The translations under genes and the position numbers were made by a program. Source: Desulfobacterales bacterium (GTDB lineage Bacteria; Desulfobacterota; Desulfobacteria; Desulfobacterales; JAHEIW01). Taken from it: 64,000 nt of DNA. Shown here in pieces: positions 47,612 through 56,644 of the stretch (position 1 is the stretch's first letter; each line of letters opens with the position of its first letter). The DNA lies in the NCBI GenBank assembly GCA_030066985.1, contig JASJAN010000010.1, positions 1-64,000 on the forward strand, read 5' to 3'. The notes beneath the pieces were generated by a model, which saw only the letters and a list, made by a program, of their open reading frames with translations, was not told the DNA's origin and made no database searches.

Positions 47612-48994
47612 CTATTCTGAAATTAGATGTTTAATTCCTTCGATTAACCGTGGTTCGCCGGCATTTTCCGGCATGACATCCAGCCGGATGAATTCCGCTT
47701 TTTCTGTCAGCAGCCCGGATTTTTTTAAGTATTTTTCAACTTCTGTGTTATGCGTCGCTTCTTGTGTGTGTTCGGCGATGGAAATGCCGACCCGACTGGC
47801 GTAACTCAGCATTTTTTCCAATTGTGGCAGGGACTCTTTGCCATCTGTGTCCCAATCATCACCGTCGGTGCCGTGAAAAATGTAAATGTTGTAATCCCGG
47901 GCCAGGTTTTCTTTTTCAACAATTTCGTTAACCAGACGGTATGCTGAGGACACTTGAGTACCGCCGGCCACTGCTGAGTTATAGTAAGTGTAAAAATCCT
48001 TTACCTCTGAGGCCTCGGTATCATGCAGAATAAAACGTGTTTCCACCTGCATGGCATACTGATATAATAGCCAACTATAAATGAGGACGTGTTGAGCAAC
48101 CACCAATTCTGTTGACCTGCCGGCCATCGACCCCGAATAATCGCGCAGAAAAAAGACCATGGCCTGGGATTCGTAGTCTTTTTCCCGGGACAGCACCCGA
48201 TAGATCATATCAGCAGGTGATACCAAAAATTGTGACGGATCGATCGCGTTGATGTCGGGCAGGTTTCCAAGGTGAATATTGGTTTCAACTATTTCTTTTA
48301 ATGTGGCTTTTTTATCCAACAGTTGCCCAAACCCGCGGTGTCGATCGGTCAGATCATAGGTGTAGCGGGTGAGGGATCTTTTCTTACCTTTGTCTTTAAG
48401 ATTCGGCAGCTGAAATTTTTCGGTCAGGATGCGGCCCAGATCATAGGCGTTGGACTCCATTTCGTGCTGAGCGCCCTCCCCCTGTCCGGGACCGGTACCG
48501 TCACCCGCGTCGGGTTGATGGATGGGTTGCTCACCGATCACTTCGCCCTCTTCTCCATCGCCGGAGCCGCCATAGGGCTCTTCTTCTGAGTCCTGTAATG
48601 ATGGGTCATGGATGAATTTTTCTTCAACAGTGGAGGGAACAACCACGACTTTATCTTTGCCGCCCTTCCCAGGCTTTATCAAACGGCCAACGTTGATTTT
48701 GCGTGGGAACCCATCTTCTTCGCGCTGTTTGTCTCTTTCCAAAAGTTCATCGATGGATCGCAGGCTGGTGCTGTGGGTGCTTTGCAATGCGGTGATGCCC
48801 TGTAAAAATGTCAGGTCATCATATTGGTAAATATTCTGAAATTTACGAAATGATTTTGTGGTCCCAGTGTTGGCGCTATCGGGCAGGTGATGGGAGCCAA
48901 CCATTTCCAGCTCGGCCAGAATCTTACGCTCCAGCTCGGGCGTCAGCCCTTTTTCTTTCAGACGCTCATATAGCTCTTTACTTTTTGGATCCAT
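47612..48994 (-). CDS. DUF444 (YeaH-type) protein with von Willebrand A fold
   Basis: A 460-residue protein of the YeaH/YhbH family. The first 200 residues are charged and flexible (SGDGEEGEVIGEQ); the C-terminal half is vWA-like with the MIDAS motif DYSGSM (DxSxS) and FHGTDGDDWDTDG for metal binding. In enterobacteria yeaH follows yeaG in a stress operon; here a PrkA gene lies upstream and spoVR downstream. Likely a partner of the PrkA kinases. Confidence 0.9.
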   Translation of the reverse strand: MDPKSKELYERLKEKGLTPELERKILAELEMVGSHHLPDSANTGTTKSFRKFQNIYQYDDLTFLQGITALQSTHSTSLRSIDELLERDKQREEDGFPRKINVGRLIKPGKGGKDKVVVVPSTVEEKFIHDPSLQDSEEEPYGGSGDGEEGEVIGEQPIHQPDAGDGTGPGQGEGAQHEMESNAYDLGRILTEKFQLPNLKDKGKKRSLTRYTYDLTDRHRGFGQLLDKKATLKEIVETNIHLGNLPDINAIDPSQFLVSPADMIYRVLSREKDYESQAMVFFLRDYSGSMAGRSTELVVAQHVLIYSWLLYQYAMQVETRFILHDTEASEVKDFYTYYNSAVAGGTQVSSAYRLVNEIVEKENLARDYNIYIFHGTDGDDWDTDGKESLPQLEKMLSYASRVGISIAEHTQEATHNTEVEKYLKKSGLLTEKAEFIRLDVMPENAGEPRLIEGIKHLISE

Positions 48995-49088
48995 ATTTTC
49001 CCCCGGCCGTTAGCCAAAGGTTTCAGGTGTCAGTCAAATAACAAAAACCTGCAATTCTCTGCAATTATGCTAATCCCAGATCAATTTT

Positions 49089-49295
49089 TTATTTATCCTT
49101 TTTTGATATAGGCAGTTTGCCATTTAATCTATCTATTAAAATGGACATTGGGCGAGCCATAACTTTGGCCCTTTCTAATACGCTCCATTTTTCAGTGCAT
49201 ACAGCTATTATAAAGGCGATCAGCAATATTAAACAAATTGTCACTACATATGGCATCATGCACCACTTAATGAGTGCAATAAATATTTCTGTCAT
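49089..49295 (-). CDS. Small membrane protein between DUF444 and PrkA
   Basis: A 68-residue protein with one long hydrophobic stretch (MPYVVTICLILLIAFIIAV, about 14-32) and a basic tail (RLNGKLPISKKDK). GGAG lies seven bases before the ATG. Orientation matches the cluster. An overlapping plus-strand frame (49117-49428) begins with TTG and lacks a ribosome site. Not recognised; possibly a membrane anchor for the cluster. Confidence 0.5.
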   Translation of the reverse strand: MTEIFIALIKWCMMPYVVTICLILLIAFIIAVCTEKWSVLERAKVMARPMSILIDRLNGKLPISKKDK

Positions 49296-49335
49296 ATTTA
49301 ATCTCCGACTGAAAAATCTTATATGGAATCAGAGG

Positions 49336-49465
49336 GAGATTGTCACAAAACATTTTTTTGACCAATGTAATAAACTGTGTTATCTTTTTATTAATCTAGA
49401 TAGATTTATTTCGTTGGTAGCGTCTTGAATCTATCACTAACTAAAGGCCGTTTTGTGACAATCTC
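49336..49465. repeat. Perfect 16-bp inverted repeat, MITE- or attenuator-like
   Basis: GAGATTGTCACAAAAC (49336-49351) and GTTTTGTGACAATCTC (49450-49465) are exact complements 98 bases apart, enclosing AT-rich DNA. The right arm is also part of a terminator hairpin (49445-49481). Confidence 0.7.
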
Positions 49466-49481
49466 TCAAAGCGGCCTTTTT
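49445..49481 (+). terminator. Rho-independent terminator
   Basis: AGGCCGTTTTG pairs with CAAAGCGGCCT (11 bp, one G-U) and is followed by TTTTT on the plus strand. No plus-strand gene precedes it, so it implies an unannotated plus-strand transcript. Confidence 0.7.
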
Positions 49482-49582
49482 CTATGCCGCTTTGCTGCTT
49501 TCACAATTGACGGTACTAAAAAAACCTTCCAAATCTTGGCTCAATGATATTTGCTTTAATCACCCCCCGAGAATTAAGTGTT

Positions 49583-49705
49583 GGAAACAGGGAAGTTTTT
49601 TGAGGAGCAAGGCCGCACAAAGTTTTTAGCCTGAGGCGTACTTGCAGTACGTTGAAGGCTAAAAACTGCGGAGAACGCAGCTCCTCGGAAAAATCCCCTG
49701 TTTCC
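49583..49705. repeat. Nested palindrome next to the prkA stop
   Basis: Read on the minus strand: outer arm GGAAACAGGG...GAGGAGC, module TGCGTTCTCCGC, inner arm TTTTTAGCC, apical ACGTACTGCAAGTACGCCTCA, then GGCTAAAAA, TTGTGCGGCCTT, GCTCCTC and CCCTGTTTCC. It starts one base after the stop codon. Shares its modules with 56711-56833. Confidence 0.85.
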
Positions 49706-49706
49706 A

Positions 49707-51764
49707 CTATTTTTCGTCTTCTTGTGTGCAAAAATACTCGATCGTCTTCTGCGCACAGGTCTTACAGTAACCCAGCTTATTGAGCATGGTTTCAATCATG
49801 CGATCGTAAAGCTTTTGGTTTTCTTCATTGGTGCGGTTGGCCAATGCACCGATCAAGCTGCCGGCGCCGGCGATATCGGATTTCAGACGTACGTCGGTGA
49901 CGGCTTTAACCAGTTCCAGATTGTCCATAAAATCGTAATCCGGATCGACTGAGATTTTCTGACCATAAATTTTACGAATCGACGTTCGAAAAGACTCTCG
50001 CTGCTCCTCGGTTTTAAGCCCCAGACGCTCCTCGACGCTGTTGATATAGCGCTCGTCGATTTTTAAAGCCTTCAGCTCCCCGTTTTGCGGATCTTTGTAT
50101 TTCCACATCTTGTCCGGGCCTAAGTTTTCGGCATCAATTCCGATAATCATGTTGACATAGTTCATCACATCTTTGCGAATGGCATAAGGCTCATCCATGT
50201 AGGCATTGAACATCTCGGTCATGATGCGTTCGCGATACAATCCCTTGCCGGTTTTGAGATCTTCAAGATATTTGGACCGGTCGTTGGCTTCGGTCACGTA
50301 ATCCAGAACAATGCGTTCCAGTGCTCTGAAGATGTCGTATGCGAACATGCACTGGCCTTCATTGGTTTCAGAGCTTTCAATCAACAATTGAATGGCCCGA
50401 CCCAAATTCCGTTGCCCCAGACCTTTTTGACCAAAACGGTTGATAATCTCCGGATCCTGGTTGAGGGTGTCGATGACTTCCGCCAATGTTTTGATGCTTT
50501 TTTCGCCGGCAACCTCTCCTGCGGCCAACTTCATGGTTTCCACCGGTGTCAGTTTTTCAGAGCGCGGCAGGCGGCTTAGAACCGAAGTCACCGAAGCGGC
50601 GTAATTTAAGTTGGGATCCTGATGTAAATCTTCACGGGTCAGGGTGGTGCGGGTTTCACTTCCGATGGCATAGCCGGTCAACTGTTTTTGCAGTTTGTAA
50701 TTGGTATTATGGGATACGTAACAGATGCGGCAGCGGTCAACGATGGGCGCTTCTTCTTTTTCTGACAGAAAGCGGTGAAATTCGGAATTGTTGCTGGTGG
50801 CCACAATTAGGGTATCGATCGGCCATTTGAAGCCGTCGATCTCAATGTTACGGTTCTGAATTACACCCAGATAAACCTGGACCAGGTCTTTTTTGTTCTT
50901 ATAGATTTCGTCACTGAAATGAATCCCGCCTCCGGCGACCCGTGCCAGGGCGCCCCGACGCAGATCAAAACGATAGGGATTGTTGGTATCGGTGATATGC
51001 AACAGGCGCTGAATGGATTCTTCACCCAGCAGATCCACGGCCGATGATGTAATTTTGTCTTTGGCCGGATATTTTCCAGTGACCGTACCCAGGCTTTCAG
51101 TCAATGGTACGGGTGTAATTTCGATGAATTTGAGCATTTCATCGATGTTGCCGTCGCAATGATTGCGCAGATCATTCCAGATATAGCCGCTGCAGGCGCC
51201 TAGCGGCCGATAATCGGCATAGAATTTTTCGATATCTTTATCGGAAAAGCCGATCTGTTTGGCCAAAAATGCCTGGGTTTCATCCGGATCATCAAACAGA
51301 TTCATGGCCAGGATCATGGGGTCTTCGTAAGTCTGGGATTCAATTGTGGTAATTTTGCCGTAGTTGCCGAGCTTCTCCAGATTCAAGAATTTAAAGGTGA
51401 ACTTACGATTTTTTTCCTTGGCCAGAAAACTGCGATATTTGCCCGACAAAAATTCCACAAAATAGGTTTTGCCGTTACCCGGTTCACCCACCAGGACAAA
51501 GGCCATTTCCTTGGAGGAACCATTTTCGGCGGCATCTTTCACATATGACACAAAACTGTTGATTTCATCATACATGCCGATAACGTGCTTGGCGCCATTG
51601 CGGAATATCTTAAAATCATAGGTTGTCTTACCGTTCACCACCACTTTTTCAATTTCACTTTCCAGGATCATGCGGGAGACTCCCTGGAAAGCATTTTCAA
51701 ACCGCAACTTGCCGTCTTTGACAGCTGCCAAGTGCTGGTGAAGCGTGCTTGAATTTTTAGGCAT
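49707..51764 (-). CDS. prkA: PrkA serine protein kinase
   Basis: A 685-residue PrkA/YeaG kinase. Walker A VGEPGNGKTYF (about residue 94), then HFSDEIYKNKKDLVQVYLG and ATSNNSEFHRFLSE as in PrkA AAA domains; the C-terminal PrkA domain has GQRNLGRAIQLLIES and, at the very end, Cys pair GYCKTC. Close to E. coli YeaG in length. GGGAGG before the ATG at 51764 rules out the longer upstream frame. First gene of the PrkA-DUF444-SpoVR-PrkA cluster. The Cys pair at the tail is absent from my memory of YeaG and may add metal sensing. Confidence 0.92.
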   Translation of the reverse strand: MPKNSSTLHQHLAAVKDGKLRFENAFQGVSRMILESEIEKVVVNGKTTYDFKIFRNGAKHVIGMYDEINSFVSYVKDAAENGSSKEMAFVLVGEPGNGKTYFVEFLSGKYRSFLAKEKNRKFTFKFLNLEKLGNYGKITTIESQTYEDPMILAMNLFDDPDETQAFLAKQIGFSDKDIEKFYADYRPLGACSGYIWNDLRNHCDGNIDEMLKFIEITPVPLTESLGTVTGKYPAKDKITSSAVDLLGEESIQRLLHITDTNNPYRFDLRRGALARVAGGGIHFSDEIYKNKKDLVQVYLGVIQNRNIEIDGFKWPIDTLIVATSNNSEFHRFLSEKEEAPIVDRCRICYVSHNTNYKLQKQLTGYAIGSETRTTLTREDLHQDPNLNYAASVTSVLSRLPRSEKLTPVETMKLAAGEVAGEKSIKTLAEVIDTLNQDPEIINRFGQKGLGQRNLGRAIQLLIESSETNEGQCMFAYDIFRALERIVLDYVTEANDRSKYLEDLKTGKGLYRERIMTEMFNAYMDEPYAIRKDVMNYVNMIIGIDAENLGPDKMWKYKDPQNGELKALKIDERYINSVEERLGLKTEEQRESFRTSIRKIYGQKISVDPDYDFMDNLELVKAVTDVRLKSDIAGAGSLIGALANRTNEENQKLYDRMIETMLNKLGYCKTCAQKTIEYFCTQEDEK

Positions 51765-52322
51765 TTTTCCTCCCATCGTATATGGTTGTTTGAAATTATT
51801 GTTGTTCAGCGTGTGGCTCAAGCTGCCAGCTCGTGGATTTATTAGAATTCGTCCATTTTGTTCAAATCATGAACATCTGCGGGGATGCTGTTTTCACCTT
51901 CGGGCAGGAATTGACTGGCTGGAAATTCAAAATCTATACTAAATACAAGTTCTTTTTAACCCCAATGCCTCGTGTTCCCTAACCAAATGTGTAAGCATCA
52001 ATCCTGTTTTGGCAACTTGGATATTAAAAAAATTAACGCCTTTTTGACGTTATATTGTAACATTTTTTGGCAGCTTTATCCTATTTTGAACTCAGTTTTT
52101 AGGCACTTCGCAGGCACATTTTTAATTCCGTTTTGTGGTCGATTCACGGCAATCCGGCTAACTCCTCATAATTGCTTTACTTTCGCTTGTAGACGGTTCA
52201 AATGCCACAACCTAAGCCATTTACGGTCGACTCAACAATGCTGTTCCTTACAACACATCTACATATATAGATGCAAAAATAATACCATTGGTAACAAAAT
52301 GTTTAATTAAATCGATATTTTT
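51765..52322. other. AT-rich upstream region of the prkA cluster
   Basis: No credible gene in about 560 bp. It must contain the prkA promoter on the minus strand; I found no clear sigma-54 or sigma-70 pair there. Short repeated GGCA/GGCAC motifs near 52095-52118 are unexplained. Confidence 0.45.
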
Positions 52323-52491
52323 GGTTCCTAGGTTCCTAGGTTCAGAGGTTCAGAGGTTGCGTGTTACGTGTTCCGAGTTTAGTGGTTTAAGCAGCCAGCA
52401 AGCAACAGGCCGAAGTCAGAAGCCAGGCGATAAAAACCAGCGGACATTGACCTTAACCTTTGAACGCTGAACCTTGAACCTCGGAACCCTG
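52323..52491. repeat. Eight-base GGTTCCTA/GGTTCAGA repeat reaching into ccoI
   Basis: GGTTCCTA GGTTCCTA GGTTCAGA GGTTCAGA on the left; TTGAACGCTGAACCTTGAAC and CTCGGAACCC on the right. The right arm lies inside the ccoI reading frame. The inner block GTTGCGTGTTACGTGTTCCG matches 35189. Confidence 0.75.
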
Positions 52492-54993
52492 AGCGGAGTG
52501 CTTACGGACCAGCATCAGCGTGTTTCCGATGACGCTGATGCTGCTCAAAAGCATGGCGCAAACGGCCACCAACGGGTTCAACAGGCCGCTCATGGCGATG
52601 GGGATACTGATGACATTGTATGCGAAGGTAAAGACCAGGTTCTGATGAATTTTTTGGTTGACCACTGTAGAAAATGTCAGAAAATCAATGACTTGTTCGG
52701 GTTCGGCCCGCATCAGGGTCACAGCCGCCACCTCTTCGCCCAGATGCGCCCCGGAATGGACCGCCAGCGAAAGATCAGCCTGCACCAGAGCAGGGGCGTC
52801 ATTGATGCCATCGCCGACCATCGCAACAAGGTGATTTTGTTTCTGCAAGGCTTTAACGGCGGCTACTTTATCGTTTGGTGTTTGGCCGCCGAAAGCCTCG
52901 GGAATTCCAACAGCCTCAGCAACGGCACGCGTCGTCTGAATGCCATCACCCGAAACCAGTTGGGTTTTTAACCCGCGCTGCTGCAATTGCTCAATGGTTG
53001 TTCTGGCGCCGCTGCGAAGGGTGTCTCCAAATGCGAAAATAGCGGCCGGCGAATCGCCGATACTCATAAATACGTATGAATCTGTTGATGTTGGCTGTAT
53101 GCGATTGAAATCATATTCTTTTTTGAAGTCGATGAGGGTGTCCCCCATAAAGCCCGCTGAGCCGATTTTTACAGGGGTATTTTCAAATAGACCGGATATG
53201 CCGTTTTCGGCCGTCTGAATTTGTTCGATTTTCGCCGGCTGTAAATGGCGTTTTTTGGCCTGCTGCCGTATTTCCCGGGCGATAAAATGATCTGAATCCA
53301 TTTCAAGACCGGCCGCTAGGTGAAATACCCCATCCCGATCTTGAGAACCCAAAGTGATCACCTCCTGCAGGGTCCAGTTACCGTGTGTGACTGTCCCGGT
53401 TTTATCAAATACAAATGCACTGACGCGTTGTGCCATGTCAAAGGCTGCAAAATCCCTCACCAGAATTCCCTTTTTGCCGGCAATTGATATCCCGGCCACC
53501 CGGGCCAGGGGGATGGCGATTCCCAGCGCGCAGGGACAGGAGATGACCATGACGGTCACAGCTCTTAAAATGGACGCTTCCACCGATATACCGCTGAGGG
53601 CACATATAACGGCGGTGGCAGCTGCCATTGCCAGAATGACGGGCACAAACCATTGCAGGATGACATCTGTTTTACCTTCGATAGGCAACTTGGTCAGCAG
53701 CGTTTTTTCAATGATTTGCATCATCTGACCCAGGGTGGCATCATCACCGACTTTTTCGGCGCTGACTTTAAATTCGCCCTGCTGGACCCGAGTGCCACTT
53801 CTAACAAAATCCCCGGTCTTTTTGGCAACCGGCACCGGCTCGCCGGTCAACGCGGATTCATCCACGCTGCCACTGCCGGCCAGGATGTGCCCATCCGCCG
53901 GTATAATTTCATTTTCAGCCACACGAAAATGGTCAGCGGGTGCCAGTTGTTCAATGGCCACATAACGGCCGTCGGGAAAATCACGATTACAGATCCTAAC
54001 TTTTGTAGGTGCCAGCGCAAAGAAATTTTCCAGATCCATCAGCACTTTTCTTTTGGCGCGGCGCTCGAGTGCTTTGCCGAGCAATACGAGGGTGATCAGC
54101 ATCGCGGCGGTGTCATAGTAAAGATGGATGCTGCCGCGTAAAAGGTTAAACGTGCTGTAAAAATAAGCGCTCAAGGCCCCGATAATGATCAGGGTTTCCA
54201 TGCTGAAGGCCGCATGGCGCAATCCTGCCCAGGCTTTTTTGTAAAAATCATATCCGCCGTAGATCAAAACGGCACCGGCCATGACAAACATGGGCCAGGA
54301 TATTTTCGCAGCATTTTCGGCTGAAAAGTCTGTAATAAAGCCGGTATATAGAGCAAAAGATAGCATCATCACATTCATGGTCAAAAAAGCCGAGACTGCA
54401 AAACGCACAAATTCCCGTGAGAACTCCTTGGTTTTGCCGGATTCCTCAACCGTTGCTGCCTGGAACCCAAGTTTGCCGATGCTTTGAATGATCTGATCAG
54501 GAGAGACCTTGATAGGATCGTAAAGTACCTGTAGCCGGTCCGTTGAAAAATTGCAGGTTGAATCGATGACACCCTGGGTTTTTTGCAAAGATTTATCGAT
54601 GACCCAGGCACAGGCCGAACACCACATTTTGCTGACCAACAGCGTAAGTGTCAGGGCATTAGGTGCCTCAATTGATGCGGATGCTTTGGCGGCATTTGAC
54701 TGGGCGTCATCACCCACGGAAGCGGTATCGCGTGAAATTTCGATGAGTTGCTCTTCAGAAGCCGGAATAATACCTTTGGACTGGCATTGCTTGAACAATT
54801 GGGTTTCTTTAAACGATTCAGGATTGGGCGAATCTGAAGCTTCCATCAGGATGGTGAACACTTGCCGGCAGCCGTGGCAGCAGAACGCATAATCGGCTCC
54901 AGCGATAGCGGCGGTAGCTGTTTTGTAGCGCAGTGGAAGGCCGCACAGGTCACATTTTTTCGAGGTGTTATTTGAGTCAGGGTGCTTAACCAT
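52453..54993 (-). CDS. ccoI: CcoI-type copper-transporting P1B ATPase
   Basis: An 846-residue copper exporter needed to load the CuB centre of cbb3 oxidase. N-terminal Cys-rich domain (CDLCGLPL, FCCHGC), a heavy-metal domain with CSAC (MWCSACAW), eight membrane helices, TGEP, the CPC metal motif (ISCPCALG), DKTGTVT phosphorylation site and GDGINDAP. The extra N-terminal Cys domain is the FixI/CcoI hallmark. Transcribed with the cbb3/ACIII cluster, 257 bp below it. The last dozen residues (GSEVQGSAFKG) are encoded by an intergenic-type repeat. Confidence 0.93.
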   Translation of the reverse strand: MVKHPDSNNTSKKCDLCGLPLRYKTATAAIAGADYAFCCHGCRQVFTILMEASDSPNPESFKETQLFKQCQSKGIIPASEEQLIEISRDTASVGDDAQSNAAKASASIEAPNALTLTLLVSKMWCSACAWVIDKSLQKTQGVIDSTCNFSTDRLQVLYDPIKVSPDQIIQSIGKLGFQAATVEESGKTKEFSREFVRFAVSAFLTMNVMMLSFALYTGFITDFSAENAAKISWPMFVMAGAVLIYGGYDFYKKAWAGLRHAAFSMETLIIIGALSAYFYSTFNLLRGSIHLYYDTAAMLITLVLLGKALERRAKRKVLMDLENFFALAPTKVRICNRDFPDGRYVAIEQLAPADHFRVAENEIIPADGHILAGSGSVDESALTGEPVPVAKKTGDFVRSGTRVQQGEFKVSAEKVGDDATLGQMMQIIEKTLLTKLPIEGKTDVILQWFVPVILAMAAATAVICALSGISVEASILRAVTVMVISCPCALGIAIPLARVAGISIAGKKGILVRDFAAFDMAQRVSAFVFDKTGTVTHGNWTLQEVITLGSQDRDGVFHLAAGLEMDSDHFIAREIRQQAKKRHLQPAKIEQIQTAENGISGLFENTPVKIGSAGFMGDTLIDFKKEYDFNRIQPTSTDSYVFMSIGDSPAAIFAFGDTLRSGARTTIEQLQQRGLKTQLVSGDGIQTTRAVAEAVGIPEAFGGQTPNDKVAAVKALQKQNHLVAMVGDGINDAPALVQADLSLAVHSGAHLGEEVAAVTLMRAEPEQVIDFLTFSTVVNQKIHQNLVFTFAYNVISIPIAMSGLLNPLVAVCAMLLSSISVIGNTLMLVRKHSAQGSEVQGSAFKG

Positions 54994-55034
54994 GGAGCCA
55001 GGAAAATTCTAAATAATAATTTCTATAATCAAGT

Positions 55035-55175
55035 TGTCAGGTTTCAGGTGTCAGGTGTCAGCAAAAAGATGACAGAGAGCAGAAAACAGAGGACAGAAAG
55101 GCTATTTTGTTTTAATTCCCATCTGTCGTCTGACCTCGTTCTTCTGACACCTGACACCCGACACCTGAAACCTGG
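55035..55175. repeat. Inverted CAGGTGT-type repeat above ccoI
   Basis: GTCAGGTTTCAGGTGTCAGG and ACAGAGAGCAGAAAACAGAGG on the left (split: ACAGAGAGCAG, AAAACAGAGG), CATCTGTCGTCTGACCTCG and CTGACACCTGACACC on the right. Same element as 24526-24683, including CATCTGTCGTCTGACCTC identical in both. Confidence 0.8.
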
Positions 55176-55250
55176 ATAGGTCTTACTGCCGAACCCAGAA
55201 TGTAATATGAAAAAAACACGAAAGAAAGTGAAGTTTGGGATTGAAGAGAA

Positions 55251-55769
55251 TTATTCTCGCGTGCCAAGGGATTTGACAAAAGCAACGACTCGCCAGCGAT
55301 CATCGACGGTGATGGTCGCGTGCAATGGGGGCTGCCGGCCATCGGGGATGCCATAGCTGACATTTTTAAAAAGTACACCGGCCGGGCTGTTTTGGACTTT
55401 GGCGCTGCGCAGATCGGTCGGCAAAGGCGCAAAGCTCTGACCGACGCTGCCGTTGCCGTCGTATTTATGACCGTGGCACTGAGCGCAATAGACCAGGTAT
55501 ACGGCTTTACCGCGATCGATCGCAGCCGGCTGGTTCAAATCGAAGGGAGATGGTATGTCGGTTCCGGCCGATACCCGGAAAATGGCTTCGCCACCGTTTA
55601 CCGGGACTATGCCAGCCTCCTTGATCAGCAGCGGCTCTTCGTAAGGCCGCACGGCAGGTGTTTCCCGCATCCGGCCATAGCGGAAGTTATTATCATAATA
55701 GACGAGCGCATTGTAGGCAACCAGAACTACAATGACGACACCAATCAAAAAGCCAATTACCTTTTTCAT
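55251..55769 (-). CDS. actE: ActE-like monoheme cytochrome c
   Basis: A 172-residue membrane-anchored cytochrome c. One N-terminal helix (FLIGVVIVVLVAYNALVYY), then NNFRYGRMRETPAVRPYEE resembling the ActE leader, and one heme site CAQCH (95-99). C-terminal DDRWRVVAFVKSL matches ActE. In ACIII this subunit passes electrons from the complex to the oxidase. Here it lies at the end of the cbb3 genes rather than beside ActD. Start abuts the stop of the previous gene. Confidence 0.78.
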   Translation of the reverse strand: MKKVIGFLIGVVIVVLVAYNALVYYDNNFRYGRMRETPAVRPYEEPLLIKEAGIVPVNGGEAIFRVSAGTDIPSPFDLNQPAAIDRGKAVYLVYCAQCHGHKYDGNGSVGQSFAPLPTDLRSAKVQNSPAGVLFKNVSYGIPDGRQPPLHATITVDDRWRVVAFVKSLGTRE

Positions 55770-56054
55770 TTATTCAACACCTTTAAAAGGAATAATATAC
55801 AAATGCTTTGGGTTTTCTTCCTGACCCTGCTCTTTGAGCACATGCTGAGCGTAAGGTAATGGGTAATAAGGATCCCAAATGGCATAAGCAGACTCCGCAG
55901 GCACATCATCTATCGGTCGATAATCCCAGTCGGGCTGCCCAAGGTCCCCAATAACGGTATATGCCAGCCACCCCTTGAAGACAATGATGGCGACAAATAA
56001 AAGTACCAATAGCCAGGTTTTGACTGCCGAGGCATGGTGATCCGTATTTTCCAT
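55770..56054 (-). CDS. Small membrane protein of the cbb3 cluster
   Basis: A 94-residue protein with one hydrophobic helix (WLLVLLFVAIIVFKGWLAY, about 14-33) and an acidic, aromatic C-terminal part (DWDYRPIDDVPAESAYAIWD). Its ATG overlaps the stop of the previous gene (TAATG), so it is translated with the oxidase. Not recognised; probably an accessory subunit of the oxidase/ACIII assembly. Confidence 0.72.
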   Translation of the reverse strand: MENTDHHASAVKTWLLVLLFVAIIVFKGWLAYTVIGDLGQPDWDYRPIDDVPAESAYAIWDPYYPLPYAQHVLKEQGQEENPKHLYIIPFKGVE

Positions 56055-56329
56055 TAGATTCTGACCTCTAAAGTACCAATTAAGACGATATAGGCGAATA
56101 CCCAGATAATGGTTCCAATCAGTATGAGACTTGCCACCAGGGGAAAAGGCGCGTTGCGGCCTTGAATACCGCCGGGAAATTCCTCGATGATGCGCGTTTC
56201 GCGTTCTTCCGCATCTTTACGCTTGACGTAATAAAACCCCAGGCCGATGATAAACAGCACAACCGTTGCCAGGGCCGGAAACAGATACATAACAAAATGC
56301 TGAATGCCCAGTAAGGTAAAATATCTCAT
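56054..56329 (-). CDS. Small membrane protein resembling the CcoP N-terminus
   Basis: A 91-residue protein with two helices (YLFPALATVVLFIIGLGFY and PFPLVASLILIGTIIWVFAY). The segment FPGGIQGRNAPFPL between them resembles the FixP/CcoP N-terminal domain (GI-x-N-PLP), although there is no heme motif. It may be the separated membrane anchor of CcoP whose heme domain is fused to CcoO at 56842. That split is inference. Confidence 0.6.
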   Translation of the reverse strand: MRYFTLLGIQHFVMYLFPALATVVLFIIGLGFYYVKRKDAEERETRIIEEFPGGIQGRNAPFPLVASLILIGTIIWVFAYIVLIGTLEVRI

Positions 56330-56380
56330 AGCCGGATTCCTTGAATGTTTTTTAAATCAAACCCTTTCTGCTAGGAGCCA

Positions 56381-56644
56381 TTATTGCATCCCTTTTATCA
56401 AGGAAAAGACCACTACCGCCACAGCGCTTGCAAGGCATAGGCAAACCAGTGAAAAAAGAGCAGCGGTTTGAATGCGCGCAAATCTGGGTATTTTTGCCGG
56501 TTGGGTTTGCATTTCATTTTGCAGCGGCAAAAAGCGCGCCCTTTGCTGGTCATTAAACTGCCCGCTGTTCAGCGCCCAGAAAAACACCACCAGGCTGATA
56601 ACAAATCCGGCAGCCATATATGCAATAAAGTAAGGGTAGTACAT
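56381..56644 (-). CDS. ccoS: CcoS-like cbb3 maturation protein
   Basis: An 87-residue membrane protein with two helices. The first is followed by WALNSGQFNDQQRARFLPL, the conserved CcoS block (W-A-x-x-SGQF-D). CcoS helps insert redox cofactors into cbb3 oxidase. Unusually, a C-terminal second helix (LVCLCLASAVAVVVFSLI) extends it beyond typical CcoS. Between ccoO and the small membrane genes, same strand. Confidence 0.7.
   Translation of the reverse strand: MYYPYFIAYMAAGFVISLVVFFWALNSGQFNDQQRARFLPLQNEMQTQPAKIPRFARIQTAALFSLVCLCLASAVAVVVFSLIKGMQ

Noticed and set aside
49117-49428. 103-codon plus-strand ORF
   Set aside because: TTG start without ribosome site; the opposite-strand small membrane protein has GGAG and an ATG.
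52095-52112. Second sigma-54 promoter (AGGCACTTCGCAGGCAC)
   Set aside because: GG-N10-GC spacing is met but the -12 element is poor and no plus-strand gene follows.
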